From: Fasciolopsis buskii | Taxonomy: Eukaryota; Platyhelminthes; Trematoda; Plagiorchiida; Fasciolidae | DNA: 64,000 bases | NCBI GenBank assembly: GCA_008360955.1 | Contig: LUCM01006533.1 | Location: 100,336 to 164,335, forward strand | Direction: 5' to 3' | In this document: positions 23,690-35,279 of the stretch, piece after piece | Layout: each line of letters begins with the position of its first letter | How positions within the stretch are numbered: the first letter of the stretch is position 1 | Program-made: the position numbers and the translations under genes | The notes under the pieces: model-generated | Databases searched by the model: none | Told to the model about the DNA's origin: nothing | Seen by the model: only the letters and a program-made list of their open reading frames with translations

Positions 23690-25000
23690 CTGTATCCTGT
23701 CGCTCCTAAACGAAGTAATTTTCCTTCTTCATGGAGAACACAGACCGTTCTGACCCCAACAGCTATCGTCCCATCACTCTGTCCTCCGAGTAAGTTTTTG
23801 AAACCGTTATCTCCGAAAAATCAAGTCCGTTCCTCTAACGCAAAGGTTCACTGAGTGACCGTCAATGTGGATTCCACTTGTTTCGTTTCACAGACGATCC
23901 ACTAGCTTTCCGCACACTCCTGGTCGGCTGCTTTCGATAACCACTTAGAGACTCACCTCGTCACGCTGGACATCTCCAAGGCCTTCGATGGGGTTGGGCA
24001 CAAAGGCCTGCAGTTTAAATTTCATCCGGCTCTCGCATCGTAGATGTTAGCCAGCGGACCACCTGCGTCCGAAACGATAGGGTTTTGTCTCAGCTGTTTT
24101 CTGTGAATGCCCACTCCTATTCTTCCATTTATTGGTTATCCGCTTACATTAGCCTCCAAACCTTTTCGCTGTTTTGCAGACGATGCTACTCTTCTCTGCT
24201 CTGTTTCCTACTCAACTGCTTATCAAACCACTAATAATATCGATCATGATCGTATTTTTTCTAGTGCATTACTCGCCTCGGATCTCGGACGAATCTCCGC
24301 TAGGGGTTCCACCAATCGTGTCTGTTTCAATCCCTCCAAACATTTGCTCCTTTCAGTCTCATTCTAACGTCTTATTCTCCCCATTTAGATTTTGATTCGA
24401 CTTTTCTTCAATTCACTGTGCCATTTTCACTACTGGGTTTGTTCAGAAATTCTTCTCTTTGTTGATATCCCGCTTTGGTAACATTTGCCTCGTGTTGCGC
24501 GCCAAACTTGTTTTCTATTTTGCACCAGAAGATTTTTTGTACCTGCCCATCTGCTTCTTTTCTTACGAAGCCCAAATCCGCCCGACCCTTGAAGCATGCA
24601 ATCTTGTTCCAGGAATATCTTCGTCTATCGCTCTTTCTTGGTTGAGTTCAAAGAAAAGCTGTTCGATTGATGAATGATCCGTCTCTGATCTCAAATCTGG
24701 AATCAGTTGCTCAACACTAAGCAGCTGCTTTATTTTTTTTCTATCACTATTATCTTGGCTTCTGTTTTTCAGTACCCGCTTTGGAAGTTCCTATCCCGTG
24801 ACTTTCTCCTGTTCCTCTCGTATTCAGGTGGATAGTCATCATTACCAAATCTTCATTTCCGTATGTCGAACCTCTTTATTTCAATTTTCTCTTATTCATC
24901 GCACTGCAAAACTTTGGACCACTCTTCCTCTCTTCGTTTTCCCAACAACCTACAATCTTTCCGTTTTTCAAACCAAAATGAGTAAGGTAGATCTTACTTG
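23690..25000 (+). mobile_element. Jockey/CR1-type non-LTR retrotransposon remnant
   Basis: RT motifs appear in order on the + strand across frames: DRSDPNSYRPITLSS near 23750, LSDRQCGFH near 23852, LDISKAFDGV from 23966 (first catalytic aspartate), a split GVPQGS region, then CFADDATLLCS with FADD at 24173-24184, SDLGRIS and CFNPSKHLLL. At about 24870-24995 comes the typical end of these ORFs, CRTSLFQFS, HRTAKLWTTLP and YNLSVFQTK. This is a different clade from family A. Stops and frameshifts make it inactive. Confidence 0.8.
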
Positions 25001-25179
25001 AATGTTTTCTACATGCATCCCACCCGGCAGTATACCTTTTACTGTAAATCACTTCATATGATAAAAAAGGAGACAACTATGACAAGGAATTTTGCTTTTG
25101 TATAGAAAGAAGACGAAACCAGTGACTTATGTAGAAGCCATCAACTAGGAATTTATTTATCCTTGTTATGACCACAGTT

Positions 25180-26570
25180 TCATGAGTCCCGGGTGATTGC
25201 GGTAATGCAACACAGGAACAGGAACGATTTGTTCCGTCTCCTTCGTTCCATCACAATTACGCAAGTTTTGGTCCCGATGGTATCTTCACTACTTCTTAGC
25301 CATGGTACAGCTTTTCACGGGTGAATTTGTTTCTTTTCTCAATATATCCTTATGCTTACATGCCATTTACGAGCGCTGAATACTCGTCACCATTGTTCCC
25401 GTTTCCAATCCTTGTAAGTTCAATATTCTACCCAACCGTTTTGGTCCTATCGCTCTCACATCCTAAGTCCTTAAACTAACGAGGCGTGCTAGTGTGTCCG
25501 ACGACCCTCTTTAGTTTGCCCATAAATCAAACAAGTCCACTCTGCATGCTGTTACTTCGGTGATTTATCATATTAACAAATCCTTGAATGCATCCTCCAA
25601 ACCTGTCGGATGTGCTTTCTTAAATTTTTCACTTGCTTTTGACTTCGTTCCGCGGCCCGTAGTTCCCAGGAAATTAAGATGATTCGGCTGTCCTAATCAC
25701 CTCTTGGCATGGTTATCGGACTACTTCACCAAAAGAACTGCAGAAGACTGAGCTGATAAAATCTACACCAAGAAGCTGGTATTTCTCCCCATTTGCTTTG
25801 AACGCACATCGGCGATCGGTTTACAAGTTCTCCTGTTTATTTATTCAGATAAATCGCTGATGTTACTCTGTCAACCGTTTAACTGGAACGGAGGATTCCC
25901 TCAACTTTTCCAACAGATCATCTTTCACGTTCGATCTTTTTTTTTCGCTCTGGTTTAATGCTTTATCTGTAGAAATGCGTCGAATCTCTGCTTATTTTTT
26001 TCTGAATCTGCTTACTTGTCTAACCTTTCTTTATTCACCACAGAACCGCTCCCTAAGGTTAATTGCATCAAATACTATTGCTGTCGACTGGAACTTGAAA
26101 TGGCCATTGCAAATTTACAATTATATCAAAGAACTTAGTAGACTATATTTTCAAGAAAATGACCGGGACGCTTTCAGGTTTGAAAAAACTATCTTCATTT
26201 TTGTCTACCAATTGGTTTTCCCGCTTTTGCTCGCCTGTGATTTTTGCGGTTTTATTGAAGGACTTTTCCGGGGACTGTCAATTATCTGTGGTTTATCTTC
26301 CATACCACTCAAAGAACTATCTACCAAATTGTGTGATAGGCATCCATCTGCGTGTGTGTGTGCACAAAAAATTCTTTCGATTCCTTCCCACCTTCCACAA
26401 CACAATTGTTTTTCTAAATGCCGTTCTCATGCCAAGACATGTTCTGTCTCTCGCCTCATATCCTCCCGCATAAATAGCTGCAAAAACTCGACTATTCTTT
26501 ACTTAGTCCGAATTCTCACCAAATGGGAGCGAATCGTGACTGACTTTCTATACGATCTCTCGTAAATTTA
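25180..26570 (+). mobile_element. Second jockey/CR1-type remnant, tandem to the first
   Basis: At about 25240-25750 the + strand reads FGPDGIFT, RFGPIALTS, a SPLHAVTSVIYHINKSL-type segment, GCAFLNFSLAFDFVPR (FLDFSSAFDSVPR motif) and LLAWLSDYFTKRT, which are RT segments. The YADD part is not recognisable. The open frame 25975-26565 (196 codons) probably belongs to its 3' half: its end, with SRLISSRINSCKNSTILYLVR and LTKWERIVTDF, resembles the C-terminal end of such ORFs. That last assignment is weak. Confidence 0.6.
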
Positions 26571-27109
26571 AATTCTTTTTGTTTCGAGTTTGTGCTCTTT
26601 GTGTTTTGTCCAGGTGACAGTTACGTCTCTTTTTGACCGAAATGCAGTAGTCTATGTATGCAGAAGTCCGTATCAACATAAATGCAACTACAGTACTTAT
26701 TTATGACTTTCGGAAGTCATCAAGCATCCAAGGCCATCAGTTGATGTCAACTCTCGTATTGCTGGCCTAATACAGCCCTTCGTAGAGTATAGCATTCGGA
26801 TTCTTCCGAGAAATCCACGTGTACATTGCAGTCGCATGCGACAATTTGTTTATTTTATCTCGAGACAAAACTGATCAAACATTGTAGAACGTCGAAAATT
26901 TCGTCGTTGGGGGTTGATAGTTGCTGTAGAATCTAAATGGGAAGGTTCGGTGGGATTCTCACTCACAAACAAATACGTCTCTTGCTTTAACATTTCGTAT
27001 TTGGATGGGTAACAAGTAATCCTTAAGGGGAATACCCGAATGCCCTGTGGAGTGGCCACTGAGGTCTGCTAGTGGAGAACACGCAATACTGTGATGCGGG
27101 CCGCACCCA
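26571..27109. other. Intronic stretch, nothing assigned
   Basis: No recognisable coding or repeat signal apart from proximity to the antisense element that follows. Confidence 0.5.
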
Positions 27110-28240
27110 TTACTTACTTTACTGCTGCTGGCTGCTCGGAGAGGACTAGTCGGCCCCGTGAATGTCTGATTGTGAGTGACCATGCTTGGCAGTTGCCAGA
27201 AAGATCCTTGCCGACTTTAATCCAGTTCTTTTTTCGTTGCCGATTGTCGTAGACCATACGAGGATCAAGTTGATTCATATCTTCGGGAACGGTATCCTGC
27301 CAAGGTTTTGTTAGTCTCTGTCGTTGGCGGCGCGAGTCGGGACACGGAGTTGTCTTGGGATACTGCCGTTTGGATTGCTGTCAAGTTTGAAAACATGTCC
27401 AAGTCACTGCACTCGGAAGAGTTCTATGCGCGTCGAAAGCAGACGATGCCACGGTGGTTGCTGTTGGTCCCTCTCGTGATTCTATCACGGTAGTTCACTT
27501 TCACCATAAGCCTAAGACATTAGTGACCGGAAACCTTCAGTAACCTGTTCTCTTCAGCAGTTGATGACCTGGGTTTCACAGGCATACAGTAAGGTTTATC
27601 GGACGACTGCACTGAACATTCTGAGCTTGGTTTTAAGATTAATCTCCTTCCATTGACAAAGGGTGCTTTGACCAATTAAGATTCTGTTTTGGCTTCGTCG
27701 ATGCGCGTTTTAAAATCATCTGTGGTTTGTCCGTTTAATGGGATAGGGGGTCGAGACATTTGAAATCCTGGATGATTTCTGTTGCTTGGTTTTTCACTTG
27801 TGGGAGTCCATTTGCGTTACTGGCAGGTATCACGAAAATCATGGTTTTGGCAATGTTATTCTCAAACCAAATGCTAGTGCGTGTCTATCGACCGAAACAG
27901 GTACAGCCTAAAAATTACCAAGTACTCTCCGGGCCTCGCTATGGCGTCTACAAATTCAAATTCTGTAGCACTACAGCCCCTATGAATTCGATTGCCCTGA
28001 TAACCATTGGTTGTGTTGCATAACCCAGTCTGCAGTTGCCGTGCTCATGGACTTCATTTTGGATGGGTCAGACTATTCGTTGTGTGCTCGCACGGGCATC
28101 TTTCGTAGCCTAACACTATCTTGCCGGTGAACCGACATGGAAGGAGCTCCATGTGCATGTATTATTTTCTGCAACGACTCGTGATTTCATGAGCCGACCG
28201 CAGTGCAAAATTCTAAGAATCATGCGGTGTTAAGGCATCG
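27110..28240 (-). mobile_element. Second RTE-like family, RT end and C-terminus, antisense
   Basis: Read from 28240 downwards: a decayed palm region, then LNGQTTDDFKTRIDEAKTE (the region after FKYLGS), a YCMPVKPRSSTAEENRLL segment equivalent to LLYGCETWPLR..ERML, RITRGTN, and finally QRKKNWIKVGKDLSG, matching the RWRKDWVKVSSELAQDRRAW end of a widespread flatworm RTE-like lineage. It is clearly distinct from family A. Multiple stops are present. Confidence 0.65.
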
Positions 28241-30819
28241 AAATTTGTATCCGTGTTCCAGAATCCCGTGGTAGGCGAACATTTGATAAGTTCATCCACT
28301 ATCTAGGCGGAAGTCTCTCTGGTTGGATCGAGTGTTTGCATGTCCTGATCCAACTGAACGAATCAGCACTAGCAGGACAATTGGTTACGCAACCACACCT
28401 TACAGACCGATGCCTCAGCAATTCCCGCGCGCGATTTTGTCATTATTTTCGTGAACTGGAAAGTACGGACAACTGGTTTACTCTAACCGGATAGACATTT
28501 TTCAGTTTCGCAAATCAAACGAAAATGGGGTATAAAATGGCCGCTTGATCATTGGTAGGCACGTCTTTTGAGTTCCCACTCGAATAGCTTCTTCACCGAG
28601 CAGTTACCAGACTCAAATCTGTTAGTCATATTAGATATCTCATTGAGTGACGGAGAATCACAGTCTTTCCCATACAGAAGACCCGATGCCGCATACTTAC
28701 ACGTCAGTCTGATGGACGACTGAACAGTTGTCGGAAATGTTCCATCCATATAGTTTTATCATTGTATGATCTGCGCATGAGTTTGGTGGAAGCGGAACAG
28801 GCCGCCATGACCCTGAAACTTTGGGTGGCCTAGATATCAGTGGTTATCTTATCATTCACATCAATAATACGTGCATCCCAAAAATCTGGTAAGTTGGGTG
28901 CACTGCCTTCTACCAGCCACTGGACATATGGAGCGAAAAAAGTTCGCTAACTGACAATCACTGACTGCAGTTTCCATCTCATTTGCAATTTAGTGTGAGG
29001 AATTATCTTGGTCTCATGTGTTGGTATTTTGGACTGCCAGATTAATGAGCATATTTAATGAAGCCTAGGAGTCTGATAGTACTCTCGGATGGCTAGACAT
29101 AATAACGGTAATCCGTGGTCTTCAATTCAGTTATTCCGTCTTGTACTGTTATTCTCAATTTGGTCCACAACAGGTCGCCCTTGTCGACCATGTTGTCAAA
29201 TGGGGTAGATTCGTCCATTGACAACCGTGGTTTAATTTCATGCATCACAGTTTCTGTCTTCTCACGAGGTTTTAATAGTTCCTTGTTGGGATTCATTGGT
29301 GAATTTGCTTGTTCACCCATCGTCAGCCGATGACGAAGCTTTCCATATAATATCACCTCTTCTAGTCCGCCATTGTTACTCACGTGAAAGCCGCGATATG
29401 GTCTGTAATTTATTGGCATAGTCAACTGTGATCGGATTAGCACGTATTCGATTTGACGAACTGAGGGTGGCCTCTTCTAAGGTGTTATTTATCTGCAATT
29501 GGTTGAGATCGGAGAGGTTAATTTCCCTACCGCCATTTTCATAGCCCTTGGTCAAGCTCGAAATTCACGAGAATGTGGGGTATCGAAGAGTCTTGCATTA
29601 TTGTCCAGGTGTTCCAGTCACTCTCTGTGATAAACATCTTTTTTGAAATGCTGTCTTATAATTCATCCACCACACTACTATCGGATGGTATGGTTGGTTG
29701 ATGATTAGTCGATGACTTGCCAGAGTGGTCTGAAGACTATAACCAGCGGATCGACTCGTGTTGGTGCAGTTATGCTGCAAGGTTGGGATCTTCAAGACCT
29801 TCCTGAGCGATTTTTGGGGGCAAAAGGTGATATAGCTCATTGTTGCTATCAGTAGCAGCGCACTTGCATTCGAAATCTTTCATCTTCTGTATAGTTCTTC
29901 AACTTCCTATTTTTGCACTGAATCTTTCACTATTCCTTGTTATGTCTTTCTCTGGGCGGCAACTTGATCAAAGCAGTTTGTAGATGTCTAAAACCATTGG
30001 TCAATGGAACAGAACGTTCAGTAACGAATGATTCTCGAGAAGGGTAAAGAAGCACTAGAGAGGAACGTGAAACGATGATTTCGTTTGACGTCGCTCCCTT
30101 CTCTTCACAGCAATCTACTTGAACCTGGCAAGAAACATAATTAAAAGGCTTCTCCAAGAGCACAAACTAGCAATTTGCGGACTGATGAACTGGTGTCGAT
30201 ATGCGTTCTTCAAATTTAATGGCGATGTGTTCGGATTTCTCGAGGCAGCTTAATATGGGCACTGAAGAATATTGCACTAATAACCAAAACGTCCAATCAG
30301 ATATGTAGATAAGGCCTTCCTAGTCAGCAGTCCCTCCGATATTAAAAAGCGCGGATTCAGAGATATTACGTTCATCGAGTGAATCGCGATAGACAGAGAA
30401 CTGGCATTCTCGAATGTAATACAACAAGGTGCCCGCTGTATCCTAGAGACATCGGTTCATCGGAAACAGGCGTATTGAGATCAAATGTTGTGCCTCCACC
30501 GTATTCACTCAACTAACCACAACTGACCTTACACTCGAATCTTGTTCACCAGGGCCAAATAAATTCCAATGGAGCCAAGAACTCAAGGAGAAAATAGTCC
30601 TTTCAAGTTGTTCCAATGCAGTGGATCATCGAGAAACCTCGTTAGAATATCCATACATAGATTAGGCAACGCAATGTGCCGAAGAGCGCATTCTGGTTGA
30701 AGTCTCCTTGTGGCGTATGTCAAAAACATTCCGCCAGACTTCCGCAACGTCATGACATTACTATCGCACACAAACTGTCTGTAACCATTTGTTTATCCTA
30801 ACGACAAAGTAGTAGTTAC
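28241..30819. other. Intronic stretch, mostly unassigned
   Basis: It holds two minus-strand frames, 29443-29093 (116 codons) and 28749-28549 (66 codons). Neither has a recognised domain. The part from about 30100 may be the decayed upstream half of the Penelope-like fragment that follows, but I could not identify its RT. Confidence 0.4.
29093..29443 (-). CDS. Unassigned 116-codon ORF
   Basis: An open frame on the minus strand with no ATG at its 5' border. The amino-acid composition is protein-like (segments NNGGLEEVILYGKLR, KPREKTETVMHEIKPR, DNMVDKGDLLWTKLR), hydrophilic, with no membrane segment. I do not recognise it. It may be a mobile-element ORF fragment; no splice sites were established. 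Confidence 0.25.
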   Translation of the reverse strand: MLIRSQLTMPINYRPYRGFHVSNNGGLEEVILYGKLRHRLTMGEQANSPMNPNKELLKPREKTETVMHEIKPRLSMDESTPFDNMVDKGDLLWTKLRITVQDGITELKTTDYRYYV

Positions 30820-31090
30820 AAACCGAGAACTTATACAAACGTCCTATACCAGAATCAGGCGCTTGAAATGCGACAAAATCTACATCGGTCAAATTGACCG
30901 AAAAATTCCCACGAGAATTCGCGGACACAACTTGGCTAAAGGAAAGCATAGCCCATTCTCCCCTATCTTTGTTCACGAGGTCCACGAAAAATGTTCTTTA
31001 TACTTGGATAATGTCCAAGCTTTTCAAACTCAGCAACCATGGGAATTTCAAGGGAAACTTTTTACAAACGTAGCCATTTTGAAATAACTC
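30820..31090 (+). mobile_element. Penelope-like element fragment with GIY-YIG-like endonuclease
   Basis: An open frame through 30863-31087 reads SYTRI, KCDKIYIGQIDRKIPTRIRGH and then SPIFVHEVHEK...YLDNV and WEFQGKLF. This matches the VYRI..C..CYIGQTGR.L.TRI.EH pattern and the downstream F-D-NV and REF-E-type segments of the C-terminal GIY-YIG endonuclease of Penelope-like elements. The first GIY tyrosine may be Y in SYTRI. The zinc-finger-like CxxC is reduced to one cysteine. The RT is not recognisable upstream. Confidence 0.55.
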
Positions 31091-32142
31091 GATCTGTGCA
31101 CATACTGAACCGGGCCACATGTAAAGGCTGATGACGGGCAAATGGCCCAATCAACGGAACTACCAAAAGGAATAAATCACCAAAACAAAGGCTCATAAGA
31201 TAATAGTTATAGATTCTAATTTTATGCAGAAGGAACTGATATATCAACTTACCGAATTTCCGCCTAATCGAAACACACTAAACAGCAACAGATTCCCAGG
31301 TCAAAAGTCAGGTTACTGAAAATCAAAAGCCACAGTCAGCCAAACGATCTAGAGTTTTGGGCTCATCTGAAACGTCGAAATCAAAACTGAAGATAAGCAC
31401 TACAATGAAAAGTAGAGAATACTCTTGTTTTCAGTAACTTCCTCACCGGACTAAGATAGTTGCGTGATTAGGTTGTATTTAGTGCTCTTTGTATGTTCTG
31501 ATAATGATAAGGATAAGAAAAGGAGTTTGAAAGGCGTGGTAATTAAAATATGACTGGGAATCGAAATCAGTTCTGCCGTGGTTTCGAAAACGGAACGCAC
31601 GGGGAGGTTAAGATATTTCTGGGGTCAACGTCCGATGGAGGTTGATCATTCTCTGTTGTAATTGAATTGTGCGGTGCGTCGAATACTGTTTGACGAGAAG
31701 CGTTGATTCTAAATCAGGGCAGTTGAGGTGACTTGACAAACCATTTATGAGAACAATGCGATTTGTTGTAAAGCCGAATAATTATACCTTCCACTGTTCC
31801 CAGATACTGGTGACGAAATGTCTTCTACATCTTACTGGACCCTGTAAAGTACTCTAGGTACACCGTCATCGACAAGGTGCTTTGCGATCGCATTGGTTAG
31901 ATTCTTTGTGGTTCAAGAGCACAGCCGATCAAAACATTGTATTGTCACTTCGGCTGGCCTAGCCTTAAATCCATGCCACTCTTCAAACAGTTTTCGAGAA
32001 CTTGCATAACCGGATTGCGTGACTGGAGATGATCAAATACTATCGGACGTGAATCAGCAGAAACCAATTTTAACCCCATCCGGTGTTCGGTTTTCGAAAT
32101 CGAAGCAGATTGATTTCGATTCATAGCCATGTGAACGCCAGT
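31091..32142. other. Intronic stretch, nothing firmly assigned
   Basis: A minus-strand frame at 32181-31945 (78 codons) is unassigned. A CTGATGA-plus-hairpin sequence at 31128-31148 is discussed as a finding. Confidence 0.4.
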
Positions 32143-32525
32143 AGATGACATGGTAACGTGGAATGAGAAAATGTACAGCAAACGTAGTTAATACAGGTGT
32201 CTCACGTCTTCGTGGTTGGGGTCCGAAAGACTCGTTAACTAGCTGGCTGGAGACACTAAAGGATATGGCAGTGAACCATGAACAGTGGCGGTCATGTTGT
32301 CATTTTCTATCGGATCAGAATGATTAACAGAACGCGTTTGTACATTTCGACTGTATTCGGTATGTTGGCTGCAGCAGCGTCTTTTCTTTTCCCGCCTGTG
32401 TAGGTCCGCTCCCTGTTCCCCTTGGATATTCACTCTTTTTATATAAACGTGTCACTCTGGGGAAAGGCAGCGGTCAGTGAGGCTTGCCATGTTGTTTAAC
32501 GCTGAACGATGATGATAATGATAAT
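32143..32525 (+). mobile_element. RTE-like family A, short 5'-truncated copy
   Basis: It starts abruptly at agatgacatgg (equivalent to 35701 of another copy) inside the ORF end. It includes RLRGWGPKDSL and WLETLKDMAVN, then the 3' UTR with ggaaaggcagcggtcagtga and gttgtttaacgctgaac, and ends in GATGATGATAATGATAA near 32525. It is about 383 bases long. No clear target-site duplication was found by eye. Confidence 0.85.
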
Positions 32526-33859
32526 TCATAACCACTCTGACCAACATATCCCTTAAACCAAACACCTTATCCACAATATTTGTAAAATACATGAAGCACT
32601 CACTACATCCTGTTTTTTTTTGTATATTTCCCAGGCGATGAGGTTGCTGAAAAGCAGCCTTTTCGCTAATTTCGTGTTCCCAATGCACCAGTGTTGATCG
32701 CTTGTGAAGTATGGGGAACTACAATCAGTTGCGCCTATGCACTGATGATGCATCCTCGACTCGTATTGAATTGTTTGCGTTCTGAACGCTAAGTACAGGT
32801 CTGAAAACCATCAACTTGAGCTTTGACCAACACCAATTTCCAGTGCCATTGAGCATGCCTCGTTTTCTTGGAACCACGTGTCCCAGCTAATTAAATCATG
32901 GGGAGACAAACGGTCCAAGTGAAACGACAATGCGCATTTGCCTTGTTAATTACTGCTTTACACGTCTTCCTCTATTTATAACAAATCCACTACAACCGTA
33001 AGCAGCAACAAACAGAGTGTCCACAGTGGGGCTCGTGTGGTTGAACAGAAATTTTGGATGGAGCTGTCCTATCGACTGGCCTCCGATTTAATATCTCCGA
33101 CCGCCTGTGCTACAAATTGTTTCATGGCATCTTGTTTTGGTTGGACGTTGTTAACTCTCTAACGTATTGTATCAATACTATTCGGATTTTTGATACTCTG
33201 AAAGACGCTTCTTTTACAAAAGTCTCAAGAATAAAAACGTGAGTACCATTAGCTACCAAAAGTAGCTGTAGCTAATCCGGCCAGCGAGCGTCAGTTCCTG
33301 TCAATCCATCCTGACTCAGTACAAACAAAAATAATGGTGTGTACATTCTAGTCTGTTCCTTATGACGTCAACTTAACGTGTGTGCTGACCATCATTTTTC
33401 ATGATTCCATAACACTGCTGGTTTCTCCTATCCCTTCTCGTGTCACCGTACACGGCACTTGATTCGCACATCACATCAGTTGCTGATTTCTAAAATGCTC
33501 CCCCCCTCAATTTTCTTTCTCCAGGCAACGTTCATACATCGAATAAATTTGTTTAAATGCATGCGATTTTTCTCCAGCGTGCATGGCTAAACATAAAGAA
33601 TAGGAGTGGTTCCAACTGGGCAGTTTATGTTTCGCGAATACCAATCGAAATCATTCATGAGATTATCGATTTTGCGATGCACTTGTCCGTCCCACTGAGG
33701 TCAATATTTATCCGGGCGTACGGTGTTGTTGCCTGTTTTTGTTTCTAGTCATTACGTTTCTTCGACGAGTCATTTTTTTTCAAACTAAAATTCAGATCTC
33801 TTCGTCAGTTTGGTTGACTAAGCCGATTGGTTCCGTTTTATTTTTCACATTTTCATCAG
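32526..33859. other. Intronic stretch before exon 2, nothing assigned
   Basis: No exon with acceptable splice borders before 33860. Short open frames have no domains. Confidence 0.5.
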
Positions 33860-34105
33860 GCACGTGAAAGTCTTGGCTTTCCCTGGGCAAACGGTGACCA
33901 TTCCGAGGCGGCTCAGGCCGCGCAACTACTTGAAACGCATTTCCGTGACACACGTGTCATGCGTCGCGATCGAGCTCGCCTGAATCAGCTGCAATGGACA
34001 GAGGACGAATTTATCCAACTCGTTCCAGCCATGCGCGCAATATGGGCTGATCCCAGTATTCAGTCCGCATTTGATCAACGTGCCAAAGTGATCACCGAGA
34101 ATTTC
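33860..34105 (+). CDS. G-protein alpha subunit, G12/13 class, exon 2
   Basis: This exon (82 codons) encodes most of the helical domain that covers the nucleotide pocket of G-alpha. It begins ARESLGFPWANGDH, continuing the DAREKL..IPW segment begun in exon 1. After a variable charged loop it carries FIQLVPAMRAIWADPS and IQSAFDQR, close to FLQYLPAIRALWADSG and IQNAYDRR of the G13 class; this is the best evidence for the G12/13 assignment. The acceptor is TTTTCACATTTTCATCAG and the donor GTAAGT follows AAT TTC. Both borders are phase 0. The loop between PW and FIQL is arginine-rich and unlike vertebrate sequences I know. No stop or frameshift is present. Confidence 0.9.
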
Positions 34106-35279
34106 GTAAGTGATTTCGGAAATATATGAAATTTCGGGAAACGTTATACGTTGGTATCTATCCTGTCTCAATATGACTAATTACCGAGTTAACGAATTTA
34201 TCCTTTCCCCAATGTCATACGATACCTGTGGTCGGTAATCTGACGCGTGCGCAGACAATCGTATGCAAATGAACAGTCAATCAGCGTTTGTTTTTGCCTT
34301 TTTTATTTTCCCTACGGGCGATCCGACAAAGTTCTATGCTTCCATTAGGTAGGTTACGGACAATTGAAAGCTATCATGGCGCCAAAAACGTTGGTCTGAT
34401 TTACTTCGGTTGGTAAGAACACAAAATCGCCTAACTGAACTAGTCAGAATATAGCTGTGGAAAATGGTTTACAGTATTTTTGTTGAATGTTCTGGTCGAT
34501 CTATTGAGTGGTTTGCTCAATAGCAATACATTGTTCTTCTGTTCAATCGGCAAACCTCAATCTCTTTAGTTTTTATCCAAGCGTGTGATTGTACTGTATT
34601 CCCATCAGCTATACAGAACCAAAAGCGCTTAGTTTCACCCGCCTGTAGGAGCCGACCATTTTGGAGCCTTATCACTACAGTCTTCTACACCTTCTCGCTC
34701 TTCAATTTCCCTCCCATTTGTAATTCATTTGGTGTTCCTTCTTGGGAAAAAATGAGAAAACTTCTGTTTACATCATAGCTTCTCTGAACTCCAACTTTGC
34801 TTTCTACTCCCTCATTTTCTACTAGGTTTGCGCACTAAGAAAATTCACCAAGTGCTTCTACCTCAGAGCTTAGGCACAGCACGGTCCGTAAAACATCTGC
34901 CCCTGGGATGACCTCCCTATTACATCGTCCCCTCTATCTTCCTTGCTAATTCTCTACTTAGCACCTAGAACCACGCTGTAGCTTGTTATTTTCAAACAAA
35001 TAGTTGTAACAGTCGTGATTCAAAAAAATATTCGGAACGACTTTATCAGACCAACTGCGTGCGTTTCTCAAACGTGAACAGAAATGCTGAGTCCGTCATT
35101 GACGGCACCTGTCGGTTGCGAAACCCCTAGCTTCCACTTCACCCTCGTATGCTACAAGTTCGAATGGTTTGGAACCAAACTTGAAATCCACCAACTAGAA
35201 GTAAAATTCGAGTCTTCCAGGAGCATAAATGATATGAAATGAGAGATAAAACTGACTGGCATCTAGGTTGCCTGAGGGA
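34106..35279. other. Intronic stretch, nothing assigned
   Basis: No recognisable coding or repeat signal. Confidence 0.5.

Larger units (their letters stand above)
1385..33859 (+). other. Intron 1 of the G-alpha gene (32.5 kb)
   Basis: The intron starts with GTAAGT and ends with a TTTTCATCAG acceptor. Both borders are phase 0. It is filled with retroelement remnants in both orientations, listed separately. No second host gene could be supported inside it. Confidence 0.8.

Noticed and set aside
30184..30205. CTGATGA as another hammerhead core
   Set aside because: No stem II and no GAAA downstream at a usable distance.
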